The translations under genes were made by a program, and so were the position numbers. The notes under the pieces were generated by a model. It did no database searches. It saw only the letters and a program-made list of their open reading frames with translations, and was not told where the DNA came from. A DNA stretch of 64,000 bases from Acestrorhynchus altus (lineage: Eukaryota; Chordata; Actinopteri; Characiformes; Acestrorhynchidae), in NCBI GenBank assembly GCA_034509495.1, contig CM067506.1:17380828-17444827 (forward strand). The letters are read 5' to 3'. Below, piece after piece: positions 22,165 to 35,149 of this stretch; position 1 is the stretch's first letter; every line of letters starts with the position of its first letter.

Positions 22165-22770
22165 GTGTTTTTCAACCTGTGGGCCGTGGACCACCAGTGG
22201 GCCATGAAAAATTCTTTAGTGGTCCGCTAGCCCTTCCTCAGGGGCAGTAGTCCATAGTGGCCAGGTTGTTGCACTTTAAATCATAAAAATGTTTAAAAAA
22301 TGTGAAAAAAGTTGTTTTTTCGAGATCAATTGTGTTAAAACAATAAACATGAGTATGAATACAAATGCACAAATAATAGCAGAAGGAACAGAAGGCAAAT
22401 GAAATATTTTCAGTGCATCAACCACAAGCACCTGATGCAATCCAACCCAGACTACATCAGATATGATCTGATAGCATCAAGACGAATTGTCGATATGGGG
22501 CCTGACATACAAAGACAGCTTTTATACAGAATTAAAGAATTTGTGTTATCTGATGTTAATAACACATCTGTAAGAAGTTTATTTGGGACAGAGGTTTCAT
22601 AAGGAATTGCTAGTTCTTTGAAGTTGATCAGGTGCAAATTCTCAGGAAATAAAATGCAAAAACAATTTTACTGTTGGTTGAGTTTTGTTTTCTTGTGGGC
22701 CATTATGCTTTCCAGTTTTAAACAGTCAGGCTATAATGTGGAAAGTGTTGAGAAGCCCTGCTTTAACATT
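22165..22770. mobile_element. Possible degraded DNA transposon
   Basis: Left text TTTTTCAACCTGTGGGCCG and right text GTGTTGAGAAGCCCTGC resemble the ends of fish hAT-like elements built around 'caacctgtgggccgc'. No clean terminal repeat or duplication can be drawn, and the interior open frame (22399-22602) matches nothing I know. Confidence 0.25.
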
Positions 22771-22900
22771 AAGCTTGATTTTTTTTTTTCAGTTCAATTG
22801 TAATGGCATCATATAACAAGACATACACAATTGTGCAGCACAGCACAGTTTTATTGCATGGTTCTTGCCTTCTGTTGCTCCATATCTAACCATGTCTGTG

Positions 22901-22901
<1 letters not shown>

Positions 22902-22972
<71 letters not shown>
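22902..22972. repeat. (TG)n microsatellite
   Basis: About 34 TG units. Confidence 0.97.
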
Positions 22973-22974
22973 AT

Positions 22975-24138
22975 AAAGCAGAGTAAGCAATCACTGTACA
23001 CGTTGAGAGACCATGTGAGCCCTAAGCCACTTTTTGAGAATTTGCATCTGAAATGACATACTCAAACTGATTCAACAGAAGTCCTGCAAGTACAAAAACT
23101 GCAATAATAATCTTTGGCTCTATGAAACGCTAGAAAACACATAGAAGAATGCATATCAGGTGTCATTTTTTCTTATACCTATTACCCAGCCAGAGTAGAT
23201 GTAGATAAAACACAGCAGCAATTGAAAATCTTGCCTCTGCCTAAACAAAATTATAGGGACTAAATCACACTACTTTAACAGTATGCCATTAGTGATGCTA
23301 CAAAATCTATTTTACACTTTCTAAGCTGCAAATTCTACAGCCATTTCAATAAAACTAGTACAAACCAGAATTTTCTGTGAGGTTCAGGCATTTCCATCCT
23401 AAAAGGGACCCAAATTGAGCCAAATGGATTTCAGGCCTAATAACTAGCAATCTGCCTATAAAATGTTGTTACTTTCCATTGCAGTGGATTATACACTCTG
23501 AAGTCTTTGAATGTGATGTAAAATGCTGGATCATTATAGTAAACCTTTGAGCATGGAATCTGAGGTGTCTAATGACACATTTCAACCTCCTGGGTCAAAA
23601 TGTACACCAGATACCAGGTCATTCTTGAAAGGAAGGTCACAAACACTTAGAAAAGGCCTGATATCTGGCAGTACTTAGTACATTCTTTATTTGAAACATT
23701 TTATTGATCAATTCTATTCATAGAATTACCTTCATTCACAAACACTCTAACATGAGTATATTATGAGTAAAGATGTAATTAAAATAAATCCTTAAATGGA
23801 ATCTAAGATCCAGGCAAAAACCATGCTTCTGTTTTTGAGTTTGTATAGACATTTTGGAACCATCTAAGATATTATGAGTGAGTTCACATAAACCGATACA
23901 ATATATTGTATAATACTTCAATGCTCTGTTGAATCATATGATACCATCCCAAACCATGTCAGGTCAAGCAAACAGAGACTGTGGAGGCAAAGCTGAGAAT
24001 TTGGAAATTGTTTGGAATCCACTGATTCGCAGAAAACTATGGTGGAATGGTGGAATCTGAATTAGAAATAGAAACTGGTAGAAGGTCACTCAAGAGATGA
24101 TATTCATTATATGTTGCAGTCTTTGAAGAAATTATAGG
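22975..24138. other. No gene recognised
   Basis: AT-rich, single-copy-looking DNA; no structured repeat seen. Confidence 0.6.
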
Positions 24139-24139
24139 G

Positions 24140-24420
24140 CTTAAACAAATTGTTACTGTCCAAAGAAAAATGTGTATCTCCAACTTGGCAACTTTATAGG
24201 AGAAGGCAAAATTACTCTTAAATTAGAATGGAAGTTAATGTAAATTAAATGCTTATTTTACTAATTTTAGTGCATTTCTATTGGTCTATTCATTCACAAT
24301 TGTACTATACACACTGCACAGAACATCTAGAGGGTTTCAACTGTGGAGAAAACTAAAAATGGACAAAAAAGTGAGATACATGGTTTCCATTGGACAGCAG
24401 AAAAACTTTATTAAAACTGG
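24140..24420. mobile_element. Foldback (palindromic) element
   Basis: The left arm TTACTGTCCAAAGAAAAATG, TGTATCTCCA is inverted in the right arm GGAGAA…GAGATACATGG, TTTCCATTGGACAGCAGAA, giving a 280-bp imperfect palindrome. The centre has GCATTTCTATTGGTC. A partial relative lies at 33480-33665, and shorter pieces occur near 31330-31440 and 36740-36775. Confidence 0.55.
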
Positions 24421-24424
24421 GTTA

Positions 24425-26395
24425 AAATATCTTAATATCAATAGCATTAATAGTTATTGGCAGACATTTTTTGGACAAACTACGACACTCCTGTCACCAA
24501 ATTAAAAAAACAATTTACAACAGTTTATTTCTGTCATAACATTTCTCTATATTTTTCTCTTGTTTACATGGTACAGTTTGTTAATATGGTATCATATATG
24601 AAATTTGTCTTTGTTTGAAACTATTGCTTAATTCTGACACCGGTATTTCCACCACCCTACAAGCAAACAAGTCTGATTTTAATTTAAGAAACATAAGAAA
24701 CATTTTGTAGCAGTTGCACCTTAAAATAACAGCTTCACAATAATTGCGACGCTCCACTGATTTGTAATAAGGAGAATGAGGTCTCTTTCATTGCCACTCC
24801 AGGCGTGGCATGCCAGATGTTGTAATGCTTGCTAGTTTGAATTCATGTAGGAGGAAGATTTTAACATGCTTAATACCAGGGTTGCCAGGTCAGGCATAAA
24901 TCTCCAGCTCAAAATTTGCCTAAAGTCTTTAATTCAAAGCCGATTACATCTTAAAATGTAATGTAAACGAAAAGACTAAAATAATGTCTCTAAATAATAC
25001 ATCTTTTATTTTCTTGCACTACTCATGAATCTTGTCCTTTAAAAATCTTTTAATTAATGGATTCCAGTGTTGACTTCCATCTGTTGACACAGATCCCTTT
25101 GGTAATATTACATTCACATATGCCTGCCTTCAGATCTTAAATTACTAGAATGTGAACTTAAATGGACTATTACCTGCCTTCACATGCCCCACTCTTCCTA
25201 CTTTTTTATACAACCTACCTGCGTAACTGCTGTTGGCTCTTTAATTATTCAACACTACAATCAGCATTACTGTAATATCAGTAATATTTCATTTTCTACT
25301 ATCTGGAGATGAAGTATCATAACTTTATGACAGCCTCATTTGCAAATTTCCACCCATTTTCAAAAGAGTACATGCTGCATGGTCAAGCCACAGGCATTAT
25401 TCTACTCACTGTCTGATGTTTCTGTTCCTGATGTTCGTTTCTGATTTTGAATGAAATGTTTAATATGGTGTATCTCTGCCATGCTCAGAAAAGCAATTGG
25501 CGGGTCAGTTTAATTTAGTGTTGATGTGCCATTCCATTCAACCAAACACAGTTATTATGTGAGGATTATATGCTCTGCATTAGACTAAGCTATGAACAAC
25601 ATGCATGTACAGAAGACAAAAAGGTTGTTTGCACAGACTGTGAAATAATATTGCTGTGTCAAAAAAAAACTGAACACAGAAACAATTTCCTGCCTGAATT
25701 TTTGGTGAATTCAGATGCTTAGCTCTACATTCAAAATGCACATGTAGATCAAAGTCTGAAGCAGTTAAATCTGGCACACAAGAAACCATAGGTTAATTGG
25801 CAGTTAGGCCAGAGTGTGGGCAGGCTAGCGAAGGGGGAAGAGAGAGACTGTCTGCCTTAAACATGGTAACATGCAGCAACAGTGCCAGAATGAATTCATA
25901 TCCCAGGAAGCTCAAACTCACAGCACCGCATAATGTAATCCGCCACAATTCAAGGTTACTAAATGTGTGGCTAACAAATTTATTCCATCCCCTAAGAGAA
26001 CAGCTTACAATGCTAAATGAACATTAGTCAGGGAAAGGCAGAATTAATTAGTCTCTTATGCTCCAGTCCTCCAGATTTATTAAATGCTAGGAATTAAATG
26101 GTAGGAATTAAGCAATGACTGCATAGTGATCAGTACCACAAAGGCACAAGGTCCACTAGGTCCACTAAGGTTCACTAAGGTCCACTAGCCTTGTTATACA
26201 ATTAATCAAAACTGTTTAATTAATATGTGATTAAAGGGGCCCTAAAATGAAAAACTGTATTTACCTTGGCATTGAATAATGTATGTGTTATTGCACACTA
26301 AGTACATCTTAGTGAATCTCAAATCATTTTAATATTGTGAAAAGGTTCATTTTTGTTTTATTCAAAATGGCAAACTGTTATATTCAGTACACATA
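24425..26395. other. No gene recognised
   Basis: AT-rich region. The frames at 25580-26027 lack domains. The patch at 24725-24830 is non-repetitive but I see no specific signal. Confidence 0.55.
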
Positions 26396-26399
26396 TTCA

Positions 26400-26555
26400 G
26401 TACCCTAGGTGCCATGGATAGGTTTGCCCACCGCTCAGGGCACGTGTGCTCACTGCCCCCTAGTGTGTGAATTCACTAGTTGCTATGTGTGCATATCACT
26501 GTGTGTGGATGCATTAAATGCAGAGGACAAAATCCATTGTGTCCAGCACAGTATG
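26400..26555 (+). mobile_element. SINE (family A) 3' part
   Basis: GTTTGCCCACCGCTCAGGGC, GTGTGCTCACTGCCCCCTAG, TTCACTAGTTGCTATGTGTG and a ...GATGCATTAAATGCAGAGGA tail match the copy at 9195-9300 in order. The head with polymerase III boxes is missing. Confidence 0.65.
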
Positions 26556-26984
26556 TAATAATATGCAATAATATGGCTTAAATCTGAAATCCTACATCTC
26601 AAATTTGAAGAATATGTCATAAACTATATAAAGTTGTGGCACTGTGTACAGGAAGTAAACCCTACTGGAAAAGGAAAACAGATTCTCCATAAATCTTGTG
26701 AGCAGTTGGAAATATGACGTGCTCTAAAATCTCTGTGTTCATTGTTTAACCTCTTTATGGAGAGTTTTGATGATCACCTTATGGACAGGTGTCAGGTTAG
26801 CAGTTTTACCATGAATGTGGTAGCATGTCCTGAACTAGAAAGAGAATTTATACTGTGTGAATAATTTTTTTTCTCAAACTCAAATGAAAAATATTCTAAT
26901 ATAACTAATAAAAGGATCAAAAGCTTATTGTCTTGCCGTTAAATGTTTATATGCTCAGTAAAACACTAACATTTATAATACATG

Positions 26985-27310
26985 TGTCAGGTAGGTACAG
27001 GGAAGACAAGGAGGTGGACATGCTCATGGGGTAGGATTTATTTAACAGAACAAAATCACCAGGATAACAACAGAAACACACAGCACACATGCTGACATTA
27101 ACACATAGAAACACATACAAAAACCAACCAAGACATACTGAAACAAAGGACCTTAAATACACAGACAAGACCAGAAACACCTGGGGCTGGATTATAGACA
27201 GGTAGGGTTACAAACAAGACACGGGTGGGAATGGGGTGGAGCTAGGGTGGAGACAGGACCAAAAGAAACAGACATGTGCTGAGCAAGTGGGGAACCAAAA
27301 GGATCAGGTG
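26985..27310 (-). mobile_element. LTR, copy 2 (minus orientation)
   Basis: The left end TGTCAGGTAGGTACAGGG implies a minus-strand ending CCTGACA. GGATTTATTTAAC at about 27027-27039 is AATAAA on the minus strand. GGGTGGGAATGGGGTGGAGC and GGAGACAGGACCAAAA parallel copies 1 and 3. The right boundary is unclear. Confidence 0.55.
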
Positions 27311-27314
27311 AGCT

Positions 27315-28265
27315 GGTGATGGAATTGAACACACCCATGTACTGGATGGGGGCATCCAGGAGAAATCTGGAACTAAGCTTTATTCTTCAGACTAACTCAC
27401 AAGAACACTATTTTGTTAAACCAATGCATGTTCTAATGTAATGTGCAGTTTTAACAGATCAGAAATTATGCACAGTACAGTACTATATATATATATACCA
27501 ATGTATGTTGATGTGAATTTTCCCACTGTGGGACTGATAAAGAATTATCTGCTGCTGTTTGGTACAACTCTTGATTTCGAGACCATACATGCATATGTAA
27601 AACAATGTTAATATAAGCACTTTGGAAGCAGCAAAGTGGAATGGATCCATCTTCTGGTCTAAAACGCATTTCAGTGAGCTCTGAAAAAAGTATTGATGCG
27701 GCTTCTTCACGACCCACTCATCCCCACAATGACGCACAGTTTCAAAAGCACTGCTTCAAAGACACACTTACACAGCGATTGGCATCTGAAAAATGTAATG
27801 CATTGAGTGACCTGATGTTGTACTCAGAACTGCACTTTTTATGAGAAGCATTGGAACATGATTTCTTTGGCTGAAGTCAGCAAAAAATAAAAAAGGAAGA
27901 AAAAGGCAATCACCCTGGCTAAATAAACATGTAGAGATGGATATTCGGCAATTTATTTTTTTAACACATTCCAAAAATAAGTATGTGTACTCATTAAATG
28001 ATTGCATTGTAAGCATAAAGTTCAGGACCCTATTAAAGTTTCCACTTGGTCTAGCTTCCTAATGGCACTCACTGCAAAGAGGAGCTGAGAATAACACAAA
28101 CCAAACAGAGTTGACGTCACTAAAGTGCTTCCATGGCAGAAGCAGTTGACCAACAGGATTGCCATGAGCCAGTGTGCTAAATAGAAGAAAAAAACATACT
28201 GAACTTGAGGGGAAACACTATATAACAGTTTTGAGTCTGTTATTCAAAGACATATAATAATAGAC
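27315..28265. other. No gene recognised
   Basis: Open frames near 27641 and 27768-28016 are short and unsupported. A small TA run lies at 27485-27499. Confidence 0.6.
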
Positions 28266-28269
28266 AGAA

Positions 28270-28271
<2 letters not shown>

Positions 28272-28345
<74 letters not shown>
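28272..28345. repeat. (TAA)n microsatellite
   Basis: About 25 TAA units. Confidence 0.96.
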
Positions 28346-28346
<1 letters not shown>

Positions 28347-28486
28347 CAATTCTTGATAATCAAGAATAATCAAGTGTTCTTGGTTGAGTTTAACAATTTG
28401 ACTTAGGTTAGGTATATTCTAACTATTAATCATAATGATGCTGAAACTAGTATGTGTGGTTATATATATTTAACTGCATTTCTTCA

Positions 28487-28543
<57 letters not shown>

Positions 28544-28593
28544 ATCCATCCATCCATCCATCCATCCATTCATTCATCCATCCATCCATCCAT
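28487..28593. repeat. (CTAT)n-(ATCC)n compound microsatellite
   Basis: CTAT units switch to ATCC units at about 28543, with a few CATT variants. Confidence 0.95.
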
Positions 28594-28599
28594 ATAGTT

Positions 28600-29300
28600 A
28601 ATCATTTAGTCATGAAAGTAAGGAAATCAACATAAAGAATCCACATACAAACCAATTTTAGAATCTTTCCACTGGCTCCCTGTGTGTTTCAGGATACAGG
28701 ATATTAATAATAACAATATTAACAATAATAAAAATAAGTTTTATTAAAGCTTTAAAGCAGCTTTACATGAAAACATGTCTAAGCTTACTCTACATTTTGA
28801 ACCACCTCAAAAGAACATGGAATGACATGGCAGAGATATGTTAGAGGATTTTACACAAAATATGACAGGGTTTATGTAACCTTATACAGTTCTCACAATT
28901 ATTTCCCTTCCATCTTCAAGAAATCTACATAGAAATTTTAGCAGCATGCTAAGCCCAGGGTAGTAACCATAGCAGCACTATTTTAGGACAGTGGAGCATT
29001 AACATTATTTTAAGCCTGTTATTTTTAAAAGAGATATATAATGTTGCTTTAAATTGGTGGGCTCTATATACTAGATACATCCTGTCATTTTGAGGCTCCT
29101 AGAACCCAAAGATCTTCCTCCTAGCTACTTCTTATGTTACAGATTAAAGCAACATTATGCACCATTTTACCTTAACAACTTCAAGACTGATATGAGGGAG
29201 GCATCATTGAAACTGAAAGCATTTTTATTCTCTGGTCTATGACAGCATCTGAGAATTACAGGTATTTTATTGTTGTTTTGTGTGTGTAGAATCCTAGAAT
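28600..29300. other. No gene recognised
   Basis: AT-rich DNA with a short fragment (28735-28770) resembling the repeat at 40090. Confidence 0.5.
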
Positions 29301-29303
29301 CTT

Positions 29304-29304
29304 T

Positions 29305-29343
<39 letters not shown>

Positions 29344-29345
29344 TG
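29304..29345. repeat. (TTTA)n microsatellite
   Basis: About ten TTTA units. Confidence 0.95.
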
Positions 29346-29349
29346 CTCT

Positions 29350-32300
29350 TGGTGAATCACTTGTGAATCATGTGCTATATAGAACGAATACATTTAAAAA
29401 TAAAGATCTTCATAGTTGAAGCAATTGAGACTTTAGCACTGCATTTTAAATATTTTTTATGTTATTAATGCCAAATTACTGAGATATATTTAACATTTTA
29501 TATTCATTACATTTAAAATAACATATTTAAGCCTTCTTTTGTTTTAATGTTCATAATGTCTAATTTATAATTTATTCAAACTCTAAATTAAATATTCTTA
29601 TAATACAAAAAGTGATCAAAAGAAAAAAAGGCATGAACTGGCGTTTTACGTGTAATGAATATTAAAAAATGTCAGTTTACATTTTTTAATTAAATCATGA
29701 ACATGAATTAATTTTTGAGATGCACTGGAATTAGTCTGTCCTCTTTAAGGAAATTCACCAGAGTGGTGATGAATTGCACCACAGCTTTTTCCCAGACAAA
29801 TCATGGTATTGCAGTGCTCTTGGGCACAATTGTCTTTGGATGCCCCATGTTCTCCCAAAATATGCATACAAAAACCCCTGAAAAGTGAGATAAAAGAATA
29901 TATGTTTAATGTGCATTTAAATAATTCATTTGAATTCATTCATTTAAACGGTTATATATTAATGCACAATGACTAAATTGAATCATGATTTCTACATGAT
30001 CTGGCTGTTAAAAAACAAAAAAACCCTAAATATTTAGGGAGAACATTAGTACCTGTATCATACCATAAAACTAGCCAGTAATAACTCTGCAACAACATTA
30101 TTAACATTTGTTCATGAATTAACATTCACTATTTTAGTTGACTCTTCTTTCATCTTATACTCACAACTGCAGATGATTTTGTACTGATGCCATCAGTAAT
30201 CCATCCCTGCATTTTATTGTTGTGGGGAAACAACATCTAATGCCACATTTTTTGGGTTGTGTAGCCCCATGAATATATGAGTTGAAAATTAGACTGAAAA
30301 CTAATGTAAAATTGAACACAGTAATTAAAACTTCATTGACTGTGGTGTCATCAGAATCTGAAGGTCTCTGGTTGGTTACTGTTACAGCCAGAGGGTTTTC
30401 TGTAATAGGTGAATTTCTTGTTACCTGATGCTCACACTGGTGCTTTCACTGCATTGAAAGGATTAGACAAATAGAAAAATAGAAAAGCTTAATCCAGCAG
30501 CAGAATGAAAGAAGCATGACCTTGCATACAACTGGGGTTAGGAATGCATAGACCTGTATAAAAAGGAGAATTAAGAAGAAGTACAAGAAGGAAGAGGATA
30601 TTCTTTATGCTTTGTGCCAGAACAAGTTGAATGCAACTGTGTTTTATTGAATTTCATTTTATTTCTTTTTTCATTTTTAATTTATTTATTTTATATCATG
30701 TCCTTATGACTATAAAATGCAGCAGAATTTTTTTTCAGTGAAGCACAAATATACTTCCATATTATTCCACAGGCTGCAAGCATATCATCCAACTCATGTT
30801 TAAAGATAATTTATCAATCACCCAACAGATTATAATAATCCTTGTTTGGAATAAAGATGCGGTCACAGTGGGCTTTTGCATTTCGTGACACCTCCCCAAA
30901 ATGAATGTAGCTGTGAGCAGGGCCAGAAATCAGCAGTATAAACAGTCATGCATTTTGATTCAGCAGCTTCACATCTGAAAAACACTGTTTCAACACCAGC
31001 AAAACTGAAGAACATTTTATTGCTATCACATCCTTTGGCCTGAATGAAAGTGTACAATACTACTAGTACATGCATGAATTTTCCTCTTTATATATTTCCT
31101 CTTTATATTGACTCAGACAGAGCAGAGACAGTAAAGAGCAGTTCATAGTTTATACAGTCAGTGCACAAATTTGTAAGGTTTGCCAAGTTGAATTTAGCCC
31201 AGAATTCAAATGCAAAATCCGCCTGTTGCAGCAAATCACTGAAATTCAAAAATTTTGCATGTAAAAATTTACAGGCCACATCCCGGTATGAAGAATGTAG
31301 TAGACAAGTTAAAGACTTAAAGAACCTTTTACTGTGGTCTGTTCATTCAGAAATATTTATACAGTGTATAGAGTCACAGGGAGCCATGCAGAAAACGAAA
31401 AAAATGTTTTTATTGGACAGCAGCCATATGAAAATCTAATGTTATCCAGAAAAAACTACAACTCTAAACTCTCGCACTCTCTGTTGACTTGCTGAGCCAC
31501 TTTTACACATTCTGGGACCTCATAATTTACCAACAAAGAACTGGACATATGATTGATGACCAATGAACAACCAGATGTGCAGCACCATTCTCCCCCACTC
31601 CGTTTCTCCACTCCAGATGGATATGCAGGCTTCATACTCCTTTCTGATGTTACTGTGGCACACTTCTAAATTCAATATTTTTCATGTTGAATTCTCCATT
31701 CTTTTCTCTCCCACATGGGCCCCCTGCCTGAATTATGGCAACAACACAATCATTGTATCTTAGTCCTGGGGCTCCCTGATGGTACGAGATTCCTAACTGA
31801 TTGCTTATATTGTTTATATCTAAATGGCCCTTACAGACATGATGCCTCCTAAGGCACTAGTGTGGCTTAGCCTTAATACAACTCCCCAGGTTCATTTCCA
31901 CTTGTGTACATGTTATTTCTTGCCCAGTTGTTGTAAGAGAAATACCTCAATGCAACTTTTATGGGTCAGTGAAAAGGGGTGCCATTTAACCGCAGTGCCA
32001 GTGTGTGGCCATGTGTGTTGACAAGTGTGTATTTGTATGCAGAACATAAGTGAACACATGTGTTGGCCATGACTAGATCAGGCACGCTTGCAGTTGGTAG
32101 AAAAGCTTGGGCGTCAGGCTCTTGCAGGCTAGGATCACATTATGACTGGAAGGCCACAGCCTTAGGCCAGCCCTAAGAGAGACTGAGTGTGTGAATGGGG
32201 TCATGTGGGGTAAGAGCAGATGCTGAAACCAAGGAACAAAACACGTCACTCTCATCTGCCTCCAGCAGTGCCATAAAGTTCATGCTGAGGCTGCACAGTG

Positions 32301-32515
32301 TATTGTTTGTTAACTGGTGATGAAATACTTGCAATACTGGTAAATTATGGTGTCACAATATGAATCTAACCAATCACAAATCAGTTCATCTGTGCAGTGG
32401 AAATCCAAGCAATTCATCATGAGCTTAATTACAAACATATTTTATGCATATCAACGTCACAAAAAATCTCAAATTAAATGTAAGTCAATGTAAAATGAAT
32501 AATGAATTTAATTAC
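29350..32515. other. No gene recognised; long AT-rich stretch
   Basis: Three kilobases of mainly AT-rich DNA with no frame above about 90 codons. 31330-31440 has pieces of the foldback family (CTGTTCATTCAGAAAT, TTTTTATTGGACAGCAGCC). Confidence 0.55.
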
Positions 32516-32534
32516 ACACACACACACGCACACA

Positions 32535-32985
32535 CACCACCCTCACTACCTATTTTATCAGCTCCACTGACCGAACAGGAGCTCTACAATTACAGAATGT
32601 AGTCCATCTGTTTCTCTGCATATATTCACACTGATCTTAAATGGTCAGGACCGCACAGGACTAGTGTGACAGGGACTGGATACAGTGTCAACACTCACAG
32701 GACACTCCATACAAGACTCTCCTTACAGGACTCTTCTCATAAGACTCTCCTCACAGGACTCTCCTCATAAATCAATGCCAACAGGATGCTTTTGGCTGGA
32801 TATTTCGAGTTGGTAGACTACTCTCAGTCCAGCAGTGACACTGAGGAGATAAAACACTCCAGCAGCACTGCTGTGTCTGTTCCACTCATACCAGAAAAAC
32901 ACACACCACCATGTCAGTGTTACTTCCAGTGATGCAGTGATCAGTGGAACAATTTATCAATTTACTCAAGCTTAAGTAGCCACTC
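32535..32985. repeat. Dispersed repeat, likely otophysan-wide
   Basis: Ordered blocks TATTTTATCAGCTCCACTGA, GTAGTCCATCTGTTTCTCTG, AAATGGTCAGGACC, CTCAGTCCAGCAGTGACACT, CACTCCAGCAGCACTGCTGT, CACCACCATGTCAGTGTTA. I recognise the set from many characin and catfish sequences, although its class is uncertain. A 14-bp tandem array has expanded inside it. Confidence 0.55.
32701..32770. repeat. 14-bp tandem repeat, five units
   Basis: Units GACACTCCATACAA, GACTCTCCTTACAG, GACTCTTCTCATAA, GACTCTCCTCACAG, GACTCTCCTCATAA. Endings alternate between ATAA-like and ACAG, suggesting a 28-bp higher-order unit. Confidence 0.9.
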
Positions 32986-33479
32986 CAGTCTTTGTGAAGA
33001 CGTTATTTGGTGAGTTTCTTTTTGATCGTGTCTAAAGAGTGTGTCAAACAAGTATATTTTATACACACCATGCACTGATTGTAAAATAATGTGTTATTAA
33101 TAATTGAGGGTGTGGCTTTTAAATAATGTATTATTATCAATTGATGGTGTTGCTGATACCTGTATTCAACTGCATCCCAACCTTGATTGTGACAAATATG
33201 TGGGAATGAAGAATCACATGGTCCACCAAATGCAAATGCTTGGATAGTCATAGTAGCTTTAAAACGTCCAGAGTAATGAAATGTTGCAAGACACATCACA
33301 ATGGAGTAATCAGTAATAATAATCACAATTTGTAATCTAAATATTTTCACTATGATCATTTCTGTTAGTTAGATCACGATTGAAATCTACAGTAAGTGTA
33401 CCTCTGTGGACTTCAGGACATTCTGTGCAGACAAATACTCATATCATCACTGTACAATGATGATCTCCAAAATGATCAG

Positions 33480-33665
33480 TTTACAGGAGAATGTAAAAAA
33501 TGCTCTTAACTTATGGAAGTATAATGTAAAATAAGAGTAATTAAGAGTAATTTTAGAGCATTTCTATTGGTACAGGGTTCTAACCATGGAGAAAACCAAA
33601 AACAGACAAAAATGGAGACACGTGGTTTTCATTTGGCATCTGCAATATGAAAAGTTTCTGAAACT
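33480..33665. mobile_element. Foldback-family fragment
   Basis: Shares GAGCATTTCTATTGGT, CCATGGAGAAAACCAAAAA and GGAGACACGTGGTTTTCATT with 24270-24410 in the same order. The left arm is poorly preserved. Confidence 0.5.
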
Positions 33666-33669
33666 ATCA

Positions 33670-34540
33670 GTGAGGTCCAGCTACTGGCTGCCTGTCTTCA
33701 GTCCTCTCTTCAGGATCCACCTTGAAAGCAGTGTGTGTGCAAATGTGAGTGAGCGTGTTTTCAGGAGAGAAAGCATGCACACGTCTGTTTTAATGATGAG
33801 GACACTTACATAACCCTGTTATTGGAATTCCACACTAAAGCTGGACTGATGCAGCAAGTTCCTCACTTTTCCATAAGAACTTCTCTTATCAGAGTGCAAG
33901 ACCTTTCCCCTCTGTCTTGAAAGCTGCTTCCTTAGGGCATGCATTTGAATGCAAATTTCCCAGTTTTTGCTTTGGAGAGGTGGCAAGTAGTCAGGCTTGT
34001 GCTCCTGTGTTACATCTCATTATGGTCTTGTATAGAAATGCTGCATATTACATTTTAAGGAATTTACAGGCACTGAGGTGGTTAATGTGTGGCTTATGTG
34101 CTGAAAATGTGATGTAACGTAAAGCTTTGGGCTAAGTAGATGGTAAAACTACTTTGGATGATAACATCTAAAGGAAATATATTAAGAATTATGCTGAGGG
34201 TATACAGCTGATCCCTTTCTAATTTAACAGCCCAAATTAGGGTTTTAGCCCCCCAAAAGAAGAAAAGACTTAATTTTCACAGATTTGTCTAAACAGGTTG
34301 ATAATTTGTCAGTTGGCTCACCGGAGGCAAAACAGTGTAATGCTGTGAACAGATTGTCAGGTTCACAGCACAAGGGTAACAAATTTTAAGTTATTTAATG
34401 CTGTGAGAAAACTCTCTTCCCCCCTTTCCATTTCTTTCTATCAGTCCCTCTCTTGCCATAGTTAACCTACTTCAGAGAGCAGCGCCAGACTTTACACAAG
34501 CAAAAACACATCATCATTTTCCCCTAGGTACACAGTTAAA
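33670..34540. other. No gene recognised
   Basis: No structured repeat or supported frame. Confidence 0.55.
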
Positions 34541-34544
34541 AATT

Positions 34545-35070
34545 AGGGTTCTTCAAGGGTTCATCAGTAAAGACAGTGGTTGTAACGGTGCTTCTTCAGA
34601 TTGATGGAGAATATGCTGTAGAGGGTTTTCTATGGAACCATTTTGAAAAGGGTTCTATATAGTAAGTCTGATATTGTAACAATAGTAGAACCCTTTTTGT
34701 TGATATATAGAATCCTTATTGAAATGGTTCTATATAGACCCCTTTACAGCACACTCTTATTCAGTCTGAAGAACCATTTTACCATGCAAAGAACCCTTTA
34801 TTCATGCAAATGTTTAATATAGATCCACTTTCTTACAGAAGCATTGAAGAACCATCATTTTAAAGTGTGTACTATTGTTATGATATCAAACGTGCAATAA
34901 TAGTACAACCCTTTTGGTACTATATAGAACCCTTTTCAAAAAGGTTGTACATAGAACCATCTACAGTACATCCTCCAACAGCCTAAAGAACCCTTTCATG
35001 GCACAAAGAAAGGTTTTTGAGTGTTCATGATTCTATACAGAACCATGTTCTTTACTGGAGAACCATTTAG
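34545..35070. mobile_element. Palindromic MITE built on AGAACCCTTTT motifs
   Basis: GGGTTCTTCAAGGGTTC at the left is answered by many inverted AAGAACCATTT / AGAACCCTTTT copies to the right (34700, 34770, 34920, 34985, 35055). CTATATAGAACCC and its complement also alternate. It looks like two imperfect hairpins side by side, perhaps one copy nested in another. This repeat type is common in fish; no clear target duplication was found. Confidence 0.6.
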
Positions 35071-35149
35071 AGATCAGTGATCACGTCAATGCCGTTTTAT
35101 AGGGAATTAACAGTAAATGAATGAACATAAAGGATTAATGCAGTTCTCC

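Noticed and set aside
27641..28016. Opposed short frames near 27.7 kb as exons
   Set aside because: No splice acceptor-donor pair or domain; the frame lengths are as expected by chance.
28487..28593. A CRISPR array or other spaced direct repeat system
   Set aside because: These are tetranucleotide microsatellites without spacers, and the DNA is plainly vertebrate.
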